Assembly (NCBI GenBank): GCA_900299305.1
Contig: OMJJ01000240.1
Coordinates: 1-45,429 of the forward strand
DNA length: 45,429 nt
Reading direction: 5' to 3'
Source: a bacterium
GTDB taxonomy: Bacteria > Armatimonadota > Chthonomonadetes > Chthonomonadales > Chthonomonadaceae
The position numbers were made by a program, and so were the translations under genes. The notes beneath the pieces were generated by a model, which ran no database searches, was not told where the DNA came from, and worked only from the letters and a program-made list of their open reading frames with translations. This document shows positions 23,759 to 32,257 of the stretch, piece by piece (positions within the stretch are counted from its first letter, which is position 1; each line of letters opens with the position of its first letter).

Positions 23759-25567
23759 ATGAAGCGTGCCATTACCGTTATCGTCACGCTTGCCATTCTC
23801 GTTGGAGGAGTTTTTCTTTTCTCCCGCGGCTCGTCTTCAGGAGCGAAGAAAGACCAAAACCAGTATCGGTTAGGGCAAGTAGAGAAGGGCAAAGTTAAAA
23901 AGACCGTTAGCGCAACGGGGGTGCTAAAACCTTGGACAACCGTTGACCTCCGTAGCCGTGCTGGTGGGCGTGTCTTGGGCTATGCCCCCGACCCCAACAA
24001 AACCAAAGACGGCAAAACTGGGATACTGGACGAAGGAAGTATGCTCAAAAAAGGGCAACCCATCGTCTATATCGACCCTTCCGATACCCAGCTCAGTGTA
24101 AACACCGCCAAAGCAGACATAGACTCGAATAAAGCCCGTGTAGATGAGACCATGCGTACCCTCACCCTCCAAGAAGAGCAGACGCAAATCTCCATTGCAA
24201 ACGCAAAGGCAAGCCTACAGGCGGTACAAGCCAGCTCTACCGCCACCAAAGCACGGGCAGAAGCTGCCAAAAAACAGGCAGAGGTACAAAAAGACCTTAC
24301 CAAAGCCACCATCGACAGCGCGAAAGCGAGTCTGAGTGCCGAGACCGAACGTCTACGCCAACTACGCCAAGCCACCAACCTACAACAGAAGGCGGCAGCA
24401 GTCTCTGCTCTTAATCAGGCAAAGGCGAACCTCAAAAACTCGGAACTTCAACTCAATCGCCAAAAGAACCTCCTAGAGAAAGGTTTTATCGCTGCCTCTG
24501 TGGTAGACCAAGCCGAGGCGACCTACGAAGTCGCAAAAGCAACTTACGATTCTGCAAAGCAGAGGGTAGACACTATCGACCCTGAGTTAGATGCCGACGT
24601 AAAAGCCCAAACCGCCCGTGTAAACCAACTGAGGGCGCAACTTCGTAGCGCAGAGGCAAGCCAAGCCGATATTATCCTCAAGCAACAAGCCGCCGACGCC
24701 GCCGATGCCGACTACCAACGTTCGCTTGCCGATATAGAACAGGCAAAAGTCGCGGTGCGACAAGCAGAAGCGAACCGCTACAACAACCAGATTCGCAGAA
24801 CCCAAATTCTACAAGCGAAGGCGGCAGGAGAGCGTTCCAAAGCCTCTTTCGTCAACGCGAACATTCAGCTAAAAGAGACTACCGTAGTTGCACCTAGCGA
24901 CGGTATTTTCCTAAAGCGGTACATCGACGCAGGAACGCTTATCCCCTCCGGTATCTCGGCGTTTAGCTCCACGGGAAGTAACATCATCCAGTTTGGTGAT
25001 ACAACCCGTATGTACGTAGATGTGCAGGTAGACGAAACCGACATCGCAAATGTAGAACTCGACCAAAAAGTAGACATCGTGTTTGATGCATACTCCACCA
25101 CCACCTTCGAGGGAAAAGTCATTCGCATCGACCCGCAGATGGTTATCGAGCAGAACGTTACCACCTCTCACGTCCGCGTAGAGGTAGACAACTCCGCCGC
25201 AACCTTCCAACTGCTAAAACCCGGTATGAACGCTACTTGCGAGTTTATTATCAACAAGAAGGATGATGTGGTCTCTGTTCCCAACGAGGCACTAAAAACC
25301 GACTCCGATGGTACGCGCTATATAGAGATTGCTTCTGGTGGTAAACCCGCCCCAGCAGATAAAGGCGAGCAACCCGACCCCAACCTCAAGGTAGAGATCA
25401 AAATCGAGAAGCGGAAAGTAGAGATAGACCTTGAAGGTAATGACAGCACCGAGATAAAATCGGGGGTAAAGGAGGGCGAAACCGTTGTCCTCCAAGTGAT
25501 AGAACCCGCCGTAGCCGCACCGGGAGGTAACCCGTTCGGCGGTGGCAAGGGCCCAGGACGTAAATAA
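23759..25567 (+). CDS. HlyD/MacA-type periplasmic adaptor of ABC exporter
   Basis: A 602-residue membrane-fusion protein. An N-terminal transmembrane helix (4-24) anchors it in the inner membrane. The two halves of a lipoyl domain (about 38-110, and 376-395 with VVAPSDGIFLKRYIDAG) flank a very long Ala/Lys/Gln-rich coiled coil (about 105-370). A beta-barrel domain (about 415-470, VDVQVDETDIANVELDQKVD) and a membrane-proximal domain complete it. The hairpin is much longer than in MacA of E. coli (371 aa in total), so the adaptor may span a wider periplasm. It links the TolC channel to the MacB-like permease. An 11-bp perfect hairpin follows in the gap before the permease. Confidence 0.9.
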   Translation: MKRAITVIVTLAILVGGVFLFSRGSSSGAKKDQNQYRLGQVEKGKVKKTVSATGVLKPWTTVDLRSRAGGRVLGYAPDPNKTKDGKTGILDEGSMLKKGQPIVYIDPSDTQLSVNTAKADIDSNKARVDETMRTLTLQEEQTQISIANAKASLQAVQASSTATKARAEAAKKQAEVQKDLTKATIDSAKASLSAETERLRQLRQATNLQQKAAAVSALNQAKANLKNSELQLNRQKNLLEKGFIAASVVDQAEATYEVAKATYDSAKQRVDTIDPELDADVKAQTARVNQLRAQLRSAEASQADIILKQQAADAADADYQRSLADIEQAKVAVRQAEANRYNNQIRRTQILQAKAAGERSKASFVNANIQLKETTVVAPSDGIFLKRYIDAGTLIPSGISAFSSTGSNIIQFGDTTRMYVDVQVDETDIANVELDQKVDIVFDAYSTTTFEGKVIRIDPQMVIEQNVTTSHVRVEVDNSAATFQLLKPGMNATCEFIINKKDDVVSVPNEALKTDSDGTRYIEIASGGKPAPADKGEQPDPNLKVEIKIEKRKVEIDLEGNDSTEIKSGVKEGETVVLQVIEPAVAAPGGNPFGGGKGPGRK

Positions 25568-25575
25568 CACCACAC

Positions 25576-25605
25576 GCTAGGGGAGGATTACCTTCCTCCC
25601 CTAGC
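25576..25605 (+). other. Perfect intercistronic stem-loop, adaptor/permease gap
   Basis: GCTAGGGGAGG (25576-25586) and CCTCCCCTAGC (25595-25605) form an 11-bp perfect stem with an eight-base loop. No T run follows, so it is not a standard intrinsic terminator; a role in mRNA processing or stability is more likely. The Shine-Dalgarno of the permease (AGGAG) lies a few bases after it. Confidence 0.7.
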
Positions 25606-25626
25606 AGATACACAGGAGAAGAAACT

Positions 25627-26838
25627 ATGTGGGTTGGATTTGTAGCCGCACTACGTGGGCTTGCCGCCAACAAACTGCGCTCGTTTCTAACTATGTTGGG
25701 TGTTATCTTTGGTGTCGCCGCCGTTATCGTGGCGGTAGCACTGGGGCAAGGCTCTAGGGACGCTTCGCTAAAACGATTCCAGAGGTTTGGAACCCGTACC
25801 CTTACCGTGATACCGGGTCGGCAAAACAAGTCTGGTATCAGTTTTGGAACGGTATCTACCCTCAAACTAGACGATGCAAAAGCCATTACACGCGGATGTC
25901 CTTCGGTACGCCGAATCTCTCCCGAACGTAGCGGGTTTTTGCAAGCCAAATCCGGTAATAAAAACACCAACACCCAAATCTACGGCTCTGGTGCGGATTT
26001 TCCTAAAATCCGCAACTTTGAAGTCGTGCAGGGTGCCTACTTCACCGAGTCGGATGTACGTTCCAAACGCTTCGTCTGTGTTCTGGGGTGGCAGGCATTC
26101 AAAGACCTCTTCGATAGAGGCAACGTCATTGGTCAAAAGGTCTATATTAAGGGGCAAAACTTCAAGATAGTGGGCGTGTTCAAAGAGCGCGGTAGCGGTG
26201 GTTTCCAAAACGAGGATGACCGTATCTATGTTCCCGTTACCTCGGCTCTACACCGCCTCTTCGGTTCAGACAATATCCTCTCTACCCTCAGTATTGAAGG
26301 GCGTTCCGAAGCACTCATGCAGAAGGCGCAAGAAGAGGTGACGAACGTCTTGAAGAAGCGTCACAAAATCGGTAGCAATAAAGCCAACGACTTTATCATC
26401 TTCAACAACCAAGTCGCGATGCAGAACAACGCCGAACAGGCGGCGGACTTCGAGCAACTAATTAGCTGGCTTGCGGCGGTGGCTCTTATCGTTGGTGGTA
26501 TCGGGATTATGAACATCATGCTAGTCTCTGTCACCGAGCGTACCCGCGAAATCGGTATCCGCAAAGCCATTGGCGCAAAACGCTGGAACATTCTGCTTCA
26601 GTTCCTACTCGAAGCCGTGTTCCTCTCGCTTACTGGCGGCGTTATCGGGGTGATTTCGGGGGTTCTGTTTACCCTCTACGGGCTACCTGCCCTCAAGCCC
26701 AGTTGGGAGACCACCCTCACCGTCGCGCCGATTATGGTGTCGTTTGGCTTCTCGGCACTGGTGGGTATCTTCTTCGGATACTACCCGGCTTTCAAAGCCT
26801 CCAAACTCGACCCTATTCAGGCACTGCGCTACGAGTAG
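25627..26838 (+). CDS. MacB/FtsX-type ABC transporter permease
   Basis: A 403-residue inner-membrane protein of the MacB/LolCE type. TM1 is at about 17-42. A large periplasmic MacB_PCD domain (about 45-275) follows, then three C-terminal helices (about 277-302, 322-347, 362-385) forming the FtsX domain. VTERTREIGIRKAIGAK between TM2 and TM3 is the cytoplasmic coupling helix that contacts the ATPase, and the end (YYPAFKASKLDPIQALRYE) is diagnostic of the family. Unlike MacB, the nucleotide-binding domain is a separate gene (27672). Such machines act as mechanotransmitters, pushing peptides, lipoproteins or antibiotics out through TolC. CAGGAGAAGAAACT precedes the ATG. Confidence 0.93.
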   Translation: MWVGFVAALRGLAANKLRSFLTMLGVIFGVAAVIVAVALGQGSRDASLKRFQRFGTRTLTVIPGRQNKSGISFGTVSTLKLDDAKAITRGCPSVRRISPERSGFLQAKSGNKNTNTQIYGSGADFPKIRNFEVVQGAYFTESDVRSKRFVCVLGWQAFKDLFDRGNVIGQKVYIKGQNFKIVGVFKERGSGGFQNEDDRIYVPVTSALHRLFGSDNILSTLSIEGRSEALMQKAQEEVTNVLKKRHKIGSNKANDFIIFNNQVAMQNNAEQAADFEQLISWLAAVALIVGGIGIMNIMLVSVTERTREIGIRKAIGAKRWNILLQFLLEAVFLSLTGGVIGVISGVLFTLYGLPALKPSWETTLTVAPIMVSFGFSALVGIFFGYYPAFKASKLDPIQALRYE

Positions 26839-26852
26839 TACCTTGTAGACTA

Positions 26853-26880
26853 TCCCCTACGCTTTTGTAAGTAGAGGGGA
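26853..26880 (+). other. Imperfect intercistronic stem-loop after permease
   Basis: TCCCC-TAC (26853-26860) pairs with GTA-GA-GGGGA (26871-26880) with a two-base bulge; a second short hairpin, GAAACC-GGTTTC, follows near 26888-26906. Neither has a T run. They lie before the next gene of the same operon. Confidence 0.45.
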
Positions 26881-26976
26881 GAAACTGAAACCCTACATAG
26901 GTTTCAAGCGTCTTATCTGCGTTACAACGTGTTACGATAACGTTACACAACCTACCTATTTTAAGGAGTGAATTCC

Positions 26977-27594
26977 ATGAACCTACGAAATGCTCTCCGC
27001 TTGGGAGTTGCCTCCCTTGCCATTATGAGCGTTACTACCCTTGCCCCCTCAGCCAAAGCACAAGGTGGTGGCTTCCAGATGCCTCCCGAAATACAAAAAA
27101 AGATTAAGGCGTGGCAAAAATGGGGAGAAGACCACAAAAAACTGACTAACCTCAGCGACCTTATCTTCCAGATTGGTGAGATGAACAAAGCGGCAGGCTA
27201 CGAAGTGGACAAAAAGCAATCCACCGCGATTCTTAAAATCATTGATGCCAACAAAGCAAAAACGTCGCTGACCGAAGACGAAGCAGGCGCGATGTCCAAA
27301 GCCTTTACCAATGTTCTCACCCCCAAACAGATTAAAAAGATGACCACCATCGAACCCCCTAGCGTTACCCGGCGCAAAGCCGCCATGAGCGGTGGTATGG
27401 GTGGCGGCGGTGGAGCGCGTCCGGGCGGTGGCGGTGGCGCGGCAGGTGGTGCAGGTGCTTTCAAGTTCCCCGACCCTCCCGCCAAAGGCTGGAACCCCCT
27501 CAACCCCGACTCCCTACCCTTCGAGCAGATGCGTCCTCGTGCTAAAGAGAGCATGAACAAGTTCGTTACCGACCTGAAAAATCGTGCCAAGTAG
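26977..27594 (+). CDS. Exported glycine-rich protein inside efflux operon
   Basis: A 205-residue exported protein. The signal peptide spans 1-29 (ending SAKAQ). A helical, Lys-rich domain (about 35-130) contains LTEDEAGAMSKAFTNVLTPK, which resembles periplasmic metal-stress or Spy-like helical proteins only loosely. A glycine-rich block (about 137-162) and a C-terminal helix follow. The start at ATG 26977 is set by AAGGAG eight bases upstream; an in-frame GTG at 26968 overlaps that site. It sits between permease and ATPase genes, so it is probably a periplasmic accessory of the exporter (inference). I do not recognise the family. Confidence 0.7.
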   Translation: MNLRNALRLGVASLAIMSVTTLAPSAKAQGGGFQMPPEIQKKIKAWQKWGEDHKKLTNLSDLIFQIGEMNKAAGYEVDKKQSTAILKIIDANKAKTSLTEDEAGAMSKAFTNVLTPKQIKKMTTIEPPSVTRRKAAMSGGMGGGGGARPGGGGGAAGGAGAFKFPDPPAKGWNPLNPDSLPFEQMRPRAKESMNKFVTDLKNRAK

Positions 27595-27612
27595 GTAGTT
27601 ACACTCTCATCT

Positions 27613-27641
27613 GTCCCCTTCCCTTGTTTAGGGAAGGGGAC
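27613..27641 (+). other. Perfect 12-bp stem-loop before ABC ATPase
   Basis: GTCCCCTTCCCT (27613-27624), loop TGTTT and AGGGAAGGGGAC (27630-27641) pair perfectly. No T run follows. It may protect mRNA ends or set relative expression between the glycine-rich protein and the ATPase; a factor-independent terminator is less likely without U residues. Confidence 0.7.
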
Positions 27642-27671
27642 ACTTACAGGATACAAGGTTAATCTATCGCT

Positions 27672-28409
27672 ATGAGTGATGTTTTAATTGAGGTTAATGA
27701 CGTTCACAAAATCTACAAGATGGGCAAGATGGAGGTTCGCGCTCTGCGTGGAGTCTCTATCACCATCAATCGCGGAGAGTTTGTGGCGATAATGGGGCCC
27801 TCCGGTTCGGGGAAGTCTACCTTTATGAACATGATTGGGTGCCTTGATAAGCCCACGCTTGGCTCGTACAAACTCGACGGCATCGAAGTTGCCCGGCTTA
27901 CCGACAACCAACTCGCCGAGATTAGAAACCGCAAAATCGGGTTCGTTTTCCAGACATTCAACCTACTGCCCCGTACCACAGCAATTCGGAATGTAGAGCT
28001 ACCCCTGCTCTATAGCAATGCCAAAAACCGTGCCGAGACCGCAATGCGCTGTTTAGAGATTGTGGGCTTAGGCGAGCGCATGGATCACAAACCCAATGAA
28101 CTTTCGGGAGGGCAACAACAGCGTGTCGCGATTGCCCGTTCCCTCGTAAACGACCCGCCTATTATCTTTGGAGACGAACCTACCGGAAACCTCGACACCC
28201 GAACGGGCGAAGAGATTATGCAGATTTTCCAAAACCTGAACAATCAGGGGAAAACGGTGGTACTGGTTACGCACGAACAAGACATTGCCGAACACGCCAA
28301 GCGCATTATCCGCTTCAAGGACGGTAAAGTACTTCTGGACGAGATGGTAGCACACCGAAGGGTGGCTTCGGAAGAGCTAGAGAAACTGAACCAACTGGCA
28401 GACGATTGA
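27672..28409 (+). CDS. ABC transporter ATP-binding protein (MacB/LolD type)
   Basis: A 245-residue nucleotide-binding subunit. Walker A is GPSGSGKST (42-50), the signature [10 protein letters not shown] (144-153), Walker B IIFGDEP (164-170), followed by the D loop GNLD and the H-loop LVTHEQD. The overall sequence is of the LolD/MacB/FtsE group that partners FtsX-type permeases, so it drives the permease at 25627. The C-terminal extension of about 20 residues is charged. The Shine-Dalgarno is weak (AAGG at a distance). A GTG-started small membrane protein follows after 16 bases. Confidence 0.93.
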   Translation: MSDVLIEVNDVHKIYKMGKMEVRALRGVSITINRGEFVAIMGPSGSGKSTFMNMIGCLDKPTLGSYKLDGIEVARLTDNQLAEIRNRKIGFVFQTFNLLPRTTAIRNVELPLLYSNAKNRAETAMRCLEIVGLGERMDHKPNELSGGQQQRVAIARSLVNDPPIIFGDEPTGNLDTRTGEEIMQIFQNLNNQGKTVVLVTHEQDIAEHAKRIIRFKDGKVLLDEMVAHRRVASEELEKLNQLADD

Positions 28410-28425
28410 TGAGGAGGGCTTTAGG

Positions 28426-28626
28426 GTGTCTCCACTTATCACACACGGACTTATAGGGCTATCACTTCGGCTAGGAGGCGTATTCCTGCTAGCCGGAGGG
28501 ATTCTGCTGTTTCCTCTACAGGGAACTACCCTCCTAGAGTGGCAGAATACGCTCGTCGCGTTTGTAGTGGTATTTGGAACTGGTAAAGCCCTCTTCGATT
28601 CGTTTTATGAAGAGAAGGCGAAGTAG
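28426..28626 (+). CDS. Small two-helix membrane protein
   Basis: A 66-residue, strongly hydrophobic protein with two predicted transmembrane helices (about 8-31 and 40-59) and a charged C-terminus (DSFYEEKAK). It starts at GTG 28426 with GAGGAGGG upstream and lies 16 bases downstream of the ABC ATPase, so it is probably the last gene of the efflux operon. I do not recognise the family. It could stabilise the permease, as small proteins do in several transporters, but that is conjecture. Confidence 0.6.
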   Translation: MSPLITHGLIGLSLRLGGVFLLAGGILLFPLQGTTLLEWQNTLVAFVVVFGTGKALFDSFYEEKAK

Positions 28627-28726
28627 CGACTCCGCTAGTAGCCCTCTCTCCTAAAAAAGTAAACAGAAACCTTTCTTAACACTCCCTCCGTATACAAGGA
28701 AGATAAGCAGATAAGGAAGGTTTTTT

Positions 28727-29635
28727 ATGTCAAAACTGTTAAATCAAAAAGGGTTTACCCTTATTGAACTACTTGTTGTTATTGCCATCATTGCGATATT
28801 AGCCGCCATCCTATTCCCTGTTTTTGCACAAGCACGGGAGAGCGCACGAAAGACCTCGTGCCTCTCTAATGAGAAGCAGGTAGGAATGAGTGCAAGGCTC
28901 TATATGGAGGACTGGGATGGCTCACTGTTTCATCACCATGAGGGTTGGGTGCTGGACGATGGAACCCAACTAGCCCAACTGCCAAGTGACATATCGGGTT
29001 GTACTGGCGGTGGCGCAGGAAACAGCAACGCCGAAAAGCCCTGGATGATTCTCTTTAGCCCCTATATGAAATCACGTCAGATAGGGTTTTGCCCCTCCGA
29101 TACTCATGCCCCTTCACCACATCCTGCCAACAATCTTACCGAATATAACGGGGGAATAGCGGAAATTGGTCAGGAGTGTGCCGCCGCCCCTAATGGCGAA
29201 CAGTGCCAAGCCGAAAAGAGCCACTGGACGATGTGGAGTTACCTTTTGAACTCCGTGTTTACGCATAAGTCGTGCCGCTACGCAATGGAAGGGGTGCTTT
29301 CGGGCTTCGCTACCGACCCCGTAGTAACCGGGCTTACCAACCCAAACCTTATCCTCTTTGCAGAGCGGAACTCCACCTTCCTCGATTCTGCCGACAACGC
29401 TTTTGGGTATGTACCCCAAGACGATTTCGACTCGTGGGCAGGAGAGGCGGTTCTGGTACGCTGGGGGGCAGGAAACTATCCCAATCAAGGCTGGATAAAG
29501 TATGACCGCCACCAACTCGGTGCGAACTACGTCTATACGGATGGTCATGCTAAATGGTCGCGCTGGAGCAAAGCGAGGGAGGACATCTTCCCCGACCACA
29601 AAGTTCGCAAGCCTCTTGATAACCCGCCTAACTAG
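28727..29635 (+). CDS. Type II/IV prepilin-like protein, DUF1559 type
   Basis: A 302-residue secreted pilin-like protein. The prepilin peptidase site is KG-FTLIE (cleavage after G9, with the conserved E at mature position 5), followed by the hydrophobic helix [13 protein letters not shown] and [20 protein letters not shown]. The C-terminus has the H-x9-DG motif ([13 protein letters not shown]) of the DUF1559 group, numerous in Planctomycetes and Armatimonadota. AAGGAAGG lies six bases before the ATG. Proteins of this group are thought to be major or minor pseudopilins; many paralogues per genome exist. No pilus assembly genes are in the window. Confidence 0.93.
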   Translation: MSKLLNQKGFTLIELLVVIAIIAILAAILFPVFAQARESARKTSCLSNEKQVGMSARLYMEDWDGSLFHHHEGWVLDDGTQLAQLPSDISGCTGGGAGNSNAEKPWMILFSPYMKSRQIGFCPSDTHAPSPHPANNLTEYNGGIAEIGQECAAAPNGEQCQAEKSHWTMWSYLLNSVFTHKSCRYAMEGVLSGFATDPVVTGLTNPNLILFAERNSTFLDSADNAFGYVPQDDFDSWAGEAVLVRWGAGNYPNQGWIKYDRHQLGANYVYTDGHAKWSRWSKAREDIFPDHKVRKPLDNPPN

Positions 29636-29641
29636 CAGTAA

Positions 29642-29667
29642 GCCCTCCTTCTTTGGGAAGGAGGAGG
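29642..29667 (+). other. Stem-loop after prepilin gene
   Basis: CCTCCTTC pairs with GAAGGAGG around the loop TTTGG, about nine bases after the stop. There is no T run. Same style as the stem-loops at 25576 and 27613. Confidence 0.5.
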
Positions 29668-29708
29668 GTAGTCCCAATTTGGGGTGTACAGATATAGGAG
29701 AGAGTTTT

Positions 29709-31256
29709 ATGGAGACATCACCCAGCAGATACAGGGTGCAACGTCCGCAAGGCAAAAGTGTTTTTCGCACTGTCCTGCTCTGTTTAGGACTCTTCTGTGG
29801 GATGCTAAGTAACTCTACGGCAGTTTTTGCCCAAGAAATCAGCACAGAATCTACCGAAGAGGCGGAAGCCTTTTTCCGCGATAACGGTGTATTGGATGCA
29901 AAGCCCCTTACCCATCAATCTCTTGCTACGTTTATTGAGGCACGTAAACTCTACCTAGCCAAAGACTACCAAACTTGCCTCAAAACCCTCAATGCACTCT
30001 GGAAACAGCACCCTATTGGTAGCGAGGACTGGCATCAATCCAATATGCCCCTTACCAATGTCAATCTCGGAGGGCCTCATGCTTATACCGGGTTGCTTAT
30101 GCTTACCGATGCCTGCAAGTGGCACCTAAACCCTGAAAGCACCTCCCTCACTCCCACTAAAATGGTTATGGGGGTCGTTATCTTTGGGCATTCTCGTGGT
30201 CACTACCCACACAACAAAGCCGAACTCCTCTCTGGTAGGTCTCCCATAGTTATACACGATATACAACCAGAGATACTTGCGAATAACCACCAACTTGTCC
30301 GCGACTCGCTTTGGCTCTTTGGGGAGTATCTTCTCGCCCTTAGCCAAGGACATCTACAACTTGAACTAGAGTTCATTGACCTACCTGACGTTACCATTCC
30401 TGTACTTATGGAAAATGGACCTGCTCCGATTGCCGCCCCACCTCCTACCTACTGGCAACAAATCTGGCAAGACCTTCTGCAATATACCAAAAAAGAGCCG
30501 GAATGGTGGTGGACTATCTATCCCTCCAATGTACCTGATGAGTACCCCGATTTTGCACGTTCCGAGTTTATTACTGGTGGTAGTGGGCTAGCCCCTATCA
30601 CAAAGGGACTGCGTTTAGAAATCGACGATAAGTGGCTGACTCGCCTTCCACCGCATCTAGGGAAAGGCAAAATGACTCCTCTCGAAATACAGACATACCT
30701 CCCCATGTGGCTACAACACGAGTTTTTTCACCATGTGCATGGCAGATACCCAGAACTAGGACTGGAGAAAAAAGCACACCAGTGGCACCATAAAGCCGAC
30801 TGGCCCCGTGACTTTGTGGGTATTTTCGAGCCGGACTACTTCTACCAAGAGGCACACAAACGCCTTATGACGGATAAGGTGGAGCCGATTTGGGTGCGCT
30901 TACGTTACAATAGACCCTCTGTGGAGGTTATGCATAGGGTGGATATGAGCAGATTGCTAGGAGTGTATGCGATGCCCCAAACGGAAGACCCTTGGGGAAC
31001 AGGTCAGATTACTTTTGCGGGGCGAGATGACAACGGTACTCCTGTGTTTCGATGGACAAACAAGGCAAATGTCTCGTGGTTACTCCATCCCCAAAACGAC
31101 TCTCTGGAACTAAAAGCGGGTAATGGCAACCCCTATACCAATGACCCTAATGGGAAAGTGTTTGCCGTTCAACTAAAAAGGGACAACAACGGGAAGTTCA
31201 TCCCAGAGATTCGTGCTTTTACCTTTATGAACGGAACCTACATCAAGATGCGCTAG
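29709..31256 (+). CDS. Putative exported zinc metalloprotease-like protein (HEFFH motif)
   Basis: A 515-residue protein. A hydrophobic segment (about 19-42, VFRTVLLCLGLFCGMLSNST, then AVFAQ) is a signal peptide or anchor. The centre has HEFFH (337-341), matching the HExxH motif of zinc metalloproteases; downstream histidines and glutamates (HQWHHK, EPDYFYQEAHKR) could provide a third ligand. I do not recognise the family, and HExxH alone is not proof. The start ATG 29709 has AGGAGAGA upstream. The longer frame from 29502 lies inside the prepilin gene and is rejected. It follows the prepilin gene by 73 bases in the same orientation; whether it acts on pilins is unknown. Confidence 0.7.
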   Translation: METSPSRYRVQRPQGKSVFRTVLLCLGLFCGMLSNSTAVFAQEISTESTEEAEAFFRDNGVLDAKPLTHQSLATFIEARKLYLAKDYQTCLKTLNALWKQHPIGSEDWHQSNMPLTNVNLGGPHAYTGLLMLTDACKWHLNPESTSLTPTKMVMGVVIFGHSRGHYPHNKAELLSGRSPIVIHDIQPEILANNHQLVRDSLWLFGEYLLALSQGHLQLELEFIDLPDVTIPVLMENGPAPIAAPPPTYWQQIWQDLLQYTKKEPEWWWTIYPSNVPDEYPDFARSEFITGGSGLAPITKGLRLEIDDKWLTRLPPHLGKGKMTPLEIQTYLPMWLQHEFFHHVHGRYPELGLEKKAHQWHHKADWPRDFVGIFEPDYFYQEAHKRLMTDKVEPIWVRLRYNRPSVEVMHRVDMSRLLGVYAMPQTEDPWGTGQITFAGRDDNGTPVFRWTNKANVSWLLHPQNDSLELKAGNGNPYTNDPNGKVFAVQLKRDNNGKFIPEIRAFTFMNGTYIKMR

Positions 31257-31266
31257 AGGGTCTCTC

Positions 31267-32241
31267 TTACCCAGAAGTGCTGAGTACGAAGGGGTCTGCA
31301 TAGATGTCGGGGAGGTTTGCCCCGCGTAGAAACGCCGTCCGCTTTGCCCCTTTTACCATCTCCGGGTGTCCGCACAGATAGACTTGCCAGCTGGTCACAT
31401 CGGGTATGTGGCGGAAGGCAAGCGAGTCGGCGCGTCCTATCTCATGGTTATACTCTGCCTCTGCATCCACGCACGCATGGTAGTAGAACTGCGGATACCT
31501 CTCGGCTAAAGCGTTTAGTTCCTGTTGTAGATAGAGTCCTTTGGGGTTCCAACTCCCATGAAAGAGGTGTATCTCCCCTTGATGTCCTGCGTAGAGCGCA
31601 GAGCGAAGTACTCCCCAGAGCGGTGCAAGCCCAGAGCCAGTACCGACAAGAAGCAGTTTTCTATTGGGGTTGCCTTCAATATAAAAACAGTTCCCGTTTG
31701 CCCCCGAAATCTCTAAAGTACTACCCTCCGTCACCTCATTGTGTAGCCATTGGGTCATGTTACCGTTGGGTAGGAGACGAATGTGGAGGTCGATAAAGGG
31801 GTCTGTTTGTGAAACGCTGGCAATGGAGTAACTTCTCACAAGCCCATCGGGACGATGAATTTGCAGGAACTGTCCCGCCTGATACTCAAACCTCTCGTCT
31901 GGTAACAACTGAAACAAGAGAATGTCGTCGTTGAGGTATCTTCTCTGTACTACGGTTGCCCGTACCCTTTGAACCGCACTCTCATCCGGTAGGCTAAGAG
32001 CCATGTCTTGGGTCGGTTTACACATACAGGCGAGAAAATAGCCTTGCGCGGCAAGCGTGTTTTTTATGCCCTGCTGTGCGCTAAGGGGAGGTGTTCCTTG
32101 TGTTGCTCGCATAAGGCAGGACTGACACACTCCTGCCCTACACGAGTTTGGGACTGCTATTCCATACCGTTCAAGTGCCTTGAGTACGGTCTCATCAGGG
32201 TCACAAGGCACATCGTGACCCTGAAAAGTGAGCGTTGTCAT
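31267..32241 (-). CDS. Ferredoxin-linked FAD/NAD(P)H oxidoreductase
   Basis: A 324-residue flavoprotein. An N-terminal [2Fe-2S] ferredoxin domain (C34, C39, C42 and C72 or C74) is joined to a ferredoxin-NADP reductase-type module. That module has the FAD motif RSYS (136-139) and the NAD(P) motif GTGSGLAP (200-207). The C-terminal LCGHPEMV is typical of reductases that pass electrons from NAD(P)H through FAD to the iron-sulfur centre. It lies 16 bases downstream of the truncated hemoglobin gene, so it is probably that globin's reductase: together they equal the parts of flavohemoglobin, with an extra ferredoxin. GAGG precedes the start. Confidence 0.88.
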   Translation of the reverse strand: MTTLTFQGHDVPCDPDETVLKALERYGIAVPNSCRAGVCQSCLMRATQGTPPLSAQQGIKNTLAAQGYFLACMCKPTQDMALSLPDESAVQRVRATVVQRRYLNDDILLFQLLPDERFEYQAGQFLQIHRPDGLVRSYSIASVSQTDPFIDLHIRLLPNGNMTQWLHNEVTEGSTLEISGANGNCFYIEGNPNRKLLLVGTGSGLAPLWGVLRSALYAGHQGEIHLFHGSWNPKGLYLQQELNALAERYPQFYYHACVDAEAEYNHEIGRADSLAFRHIPDVTSWQVYLCGHPEMVKGAKRTAFLRGANLPDIYADPFVLSTSG

Positions 32242-32257
32242 TCGGGACTTCTATCCT

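Noticed and set aside
29502-29708. Upstream extension of the HEFFH protein into the prepilin gene
   Set aside because: It lies inside the prepilin coding region in another frame. AGGAGAGA and a signal peptide mark the start at 29709.
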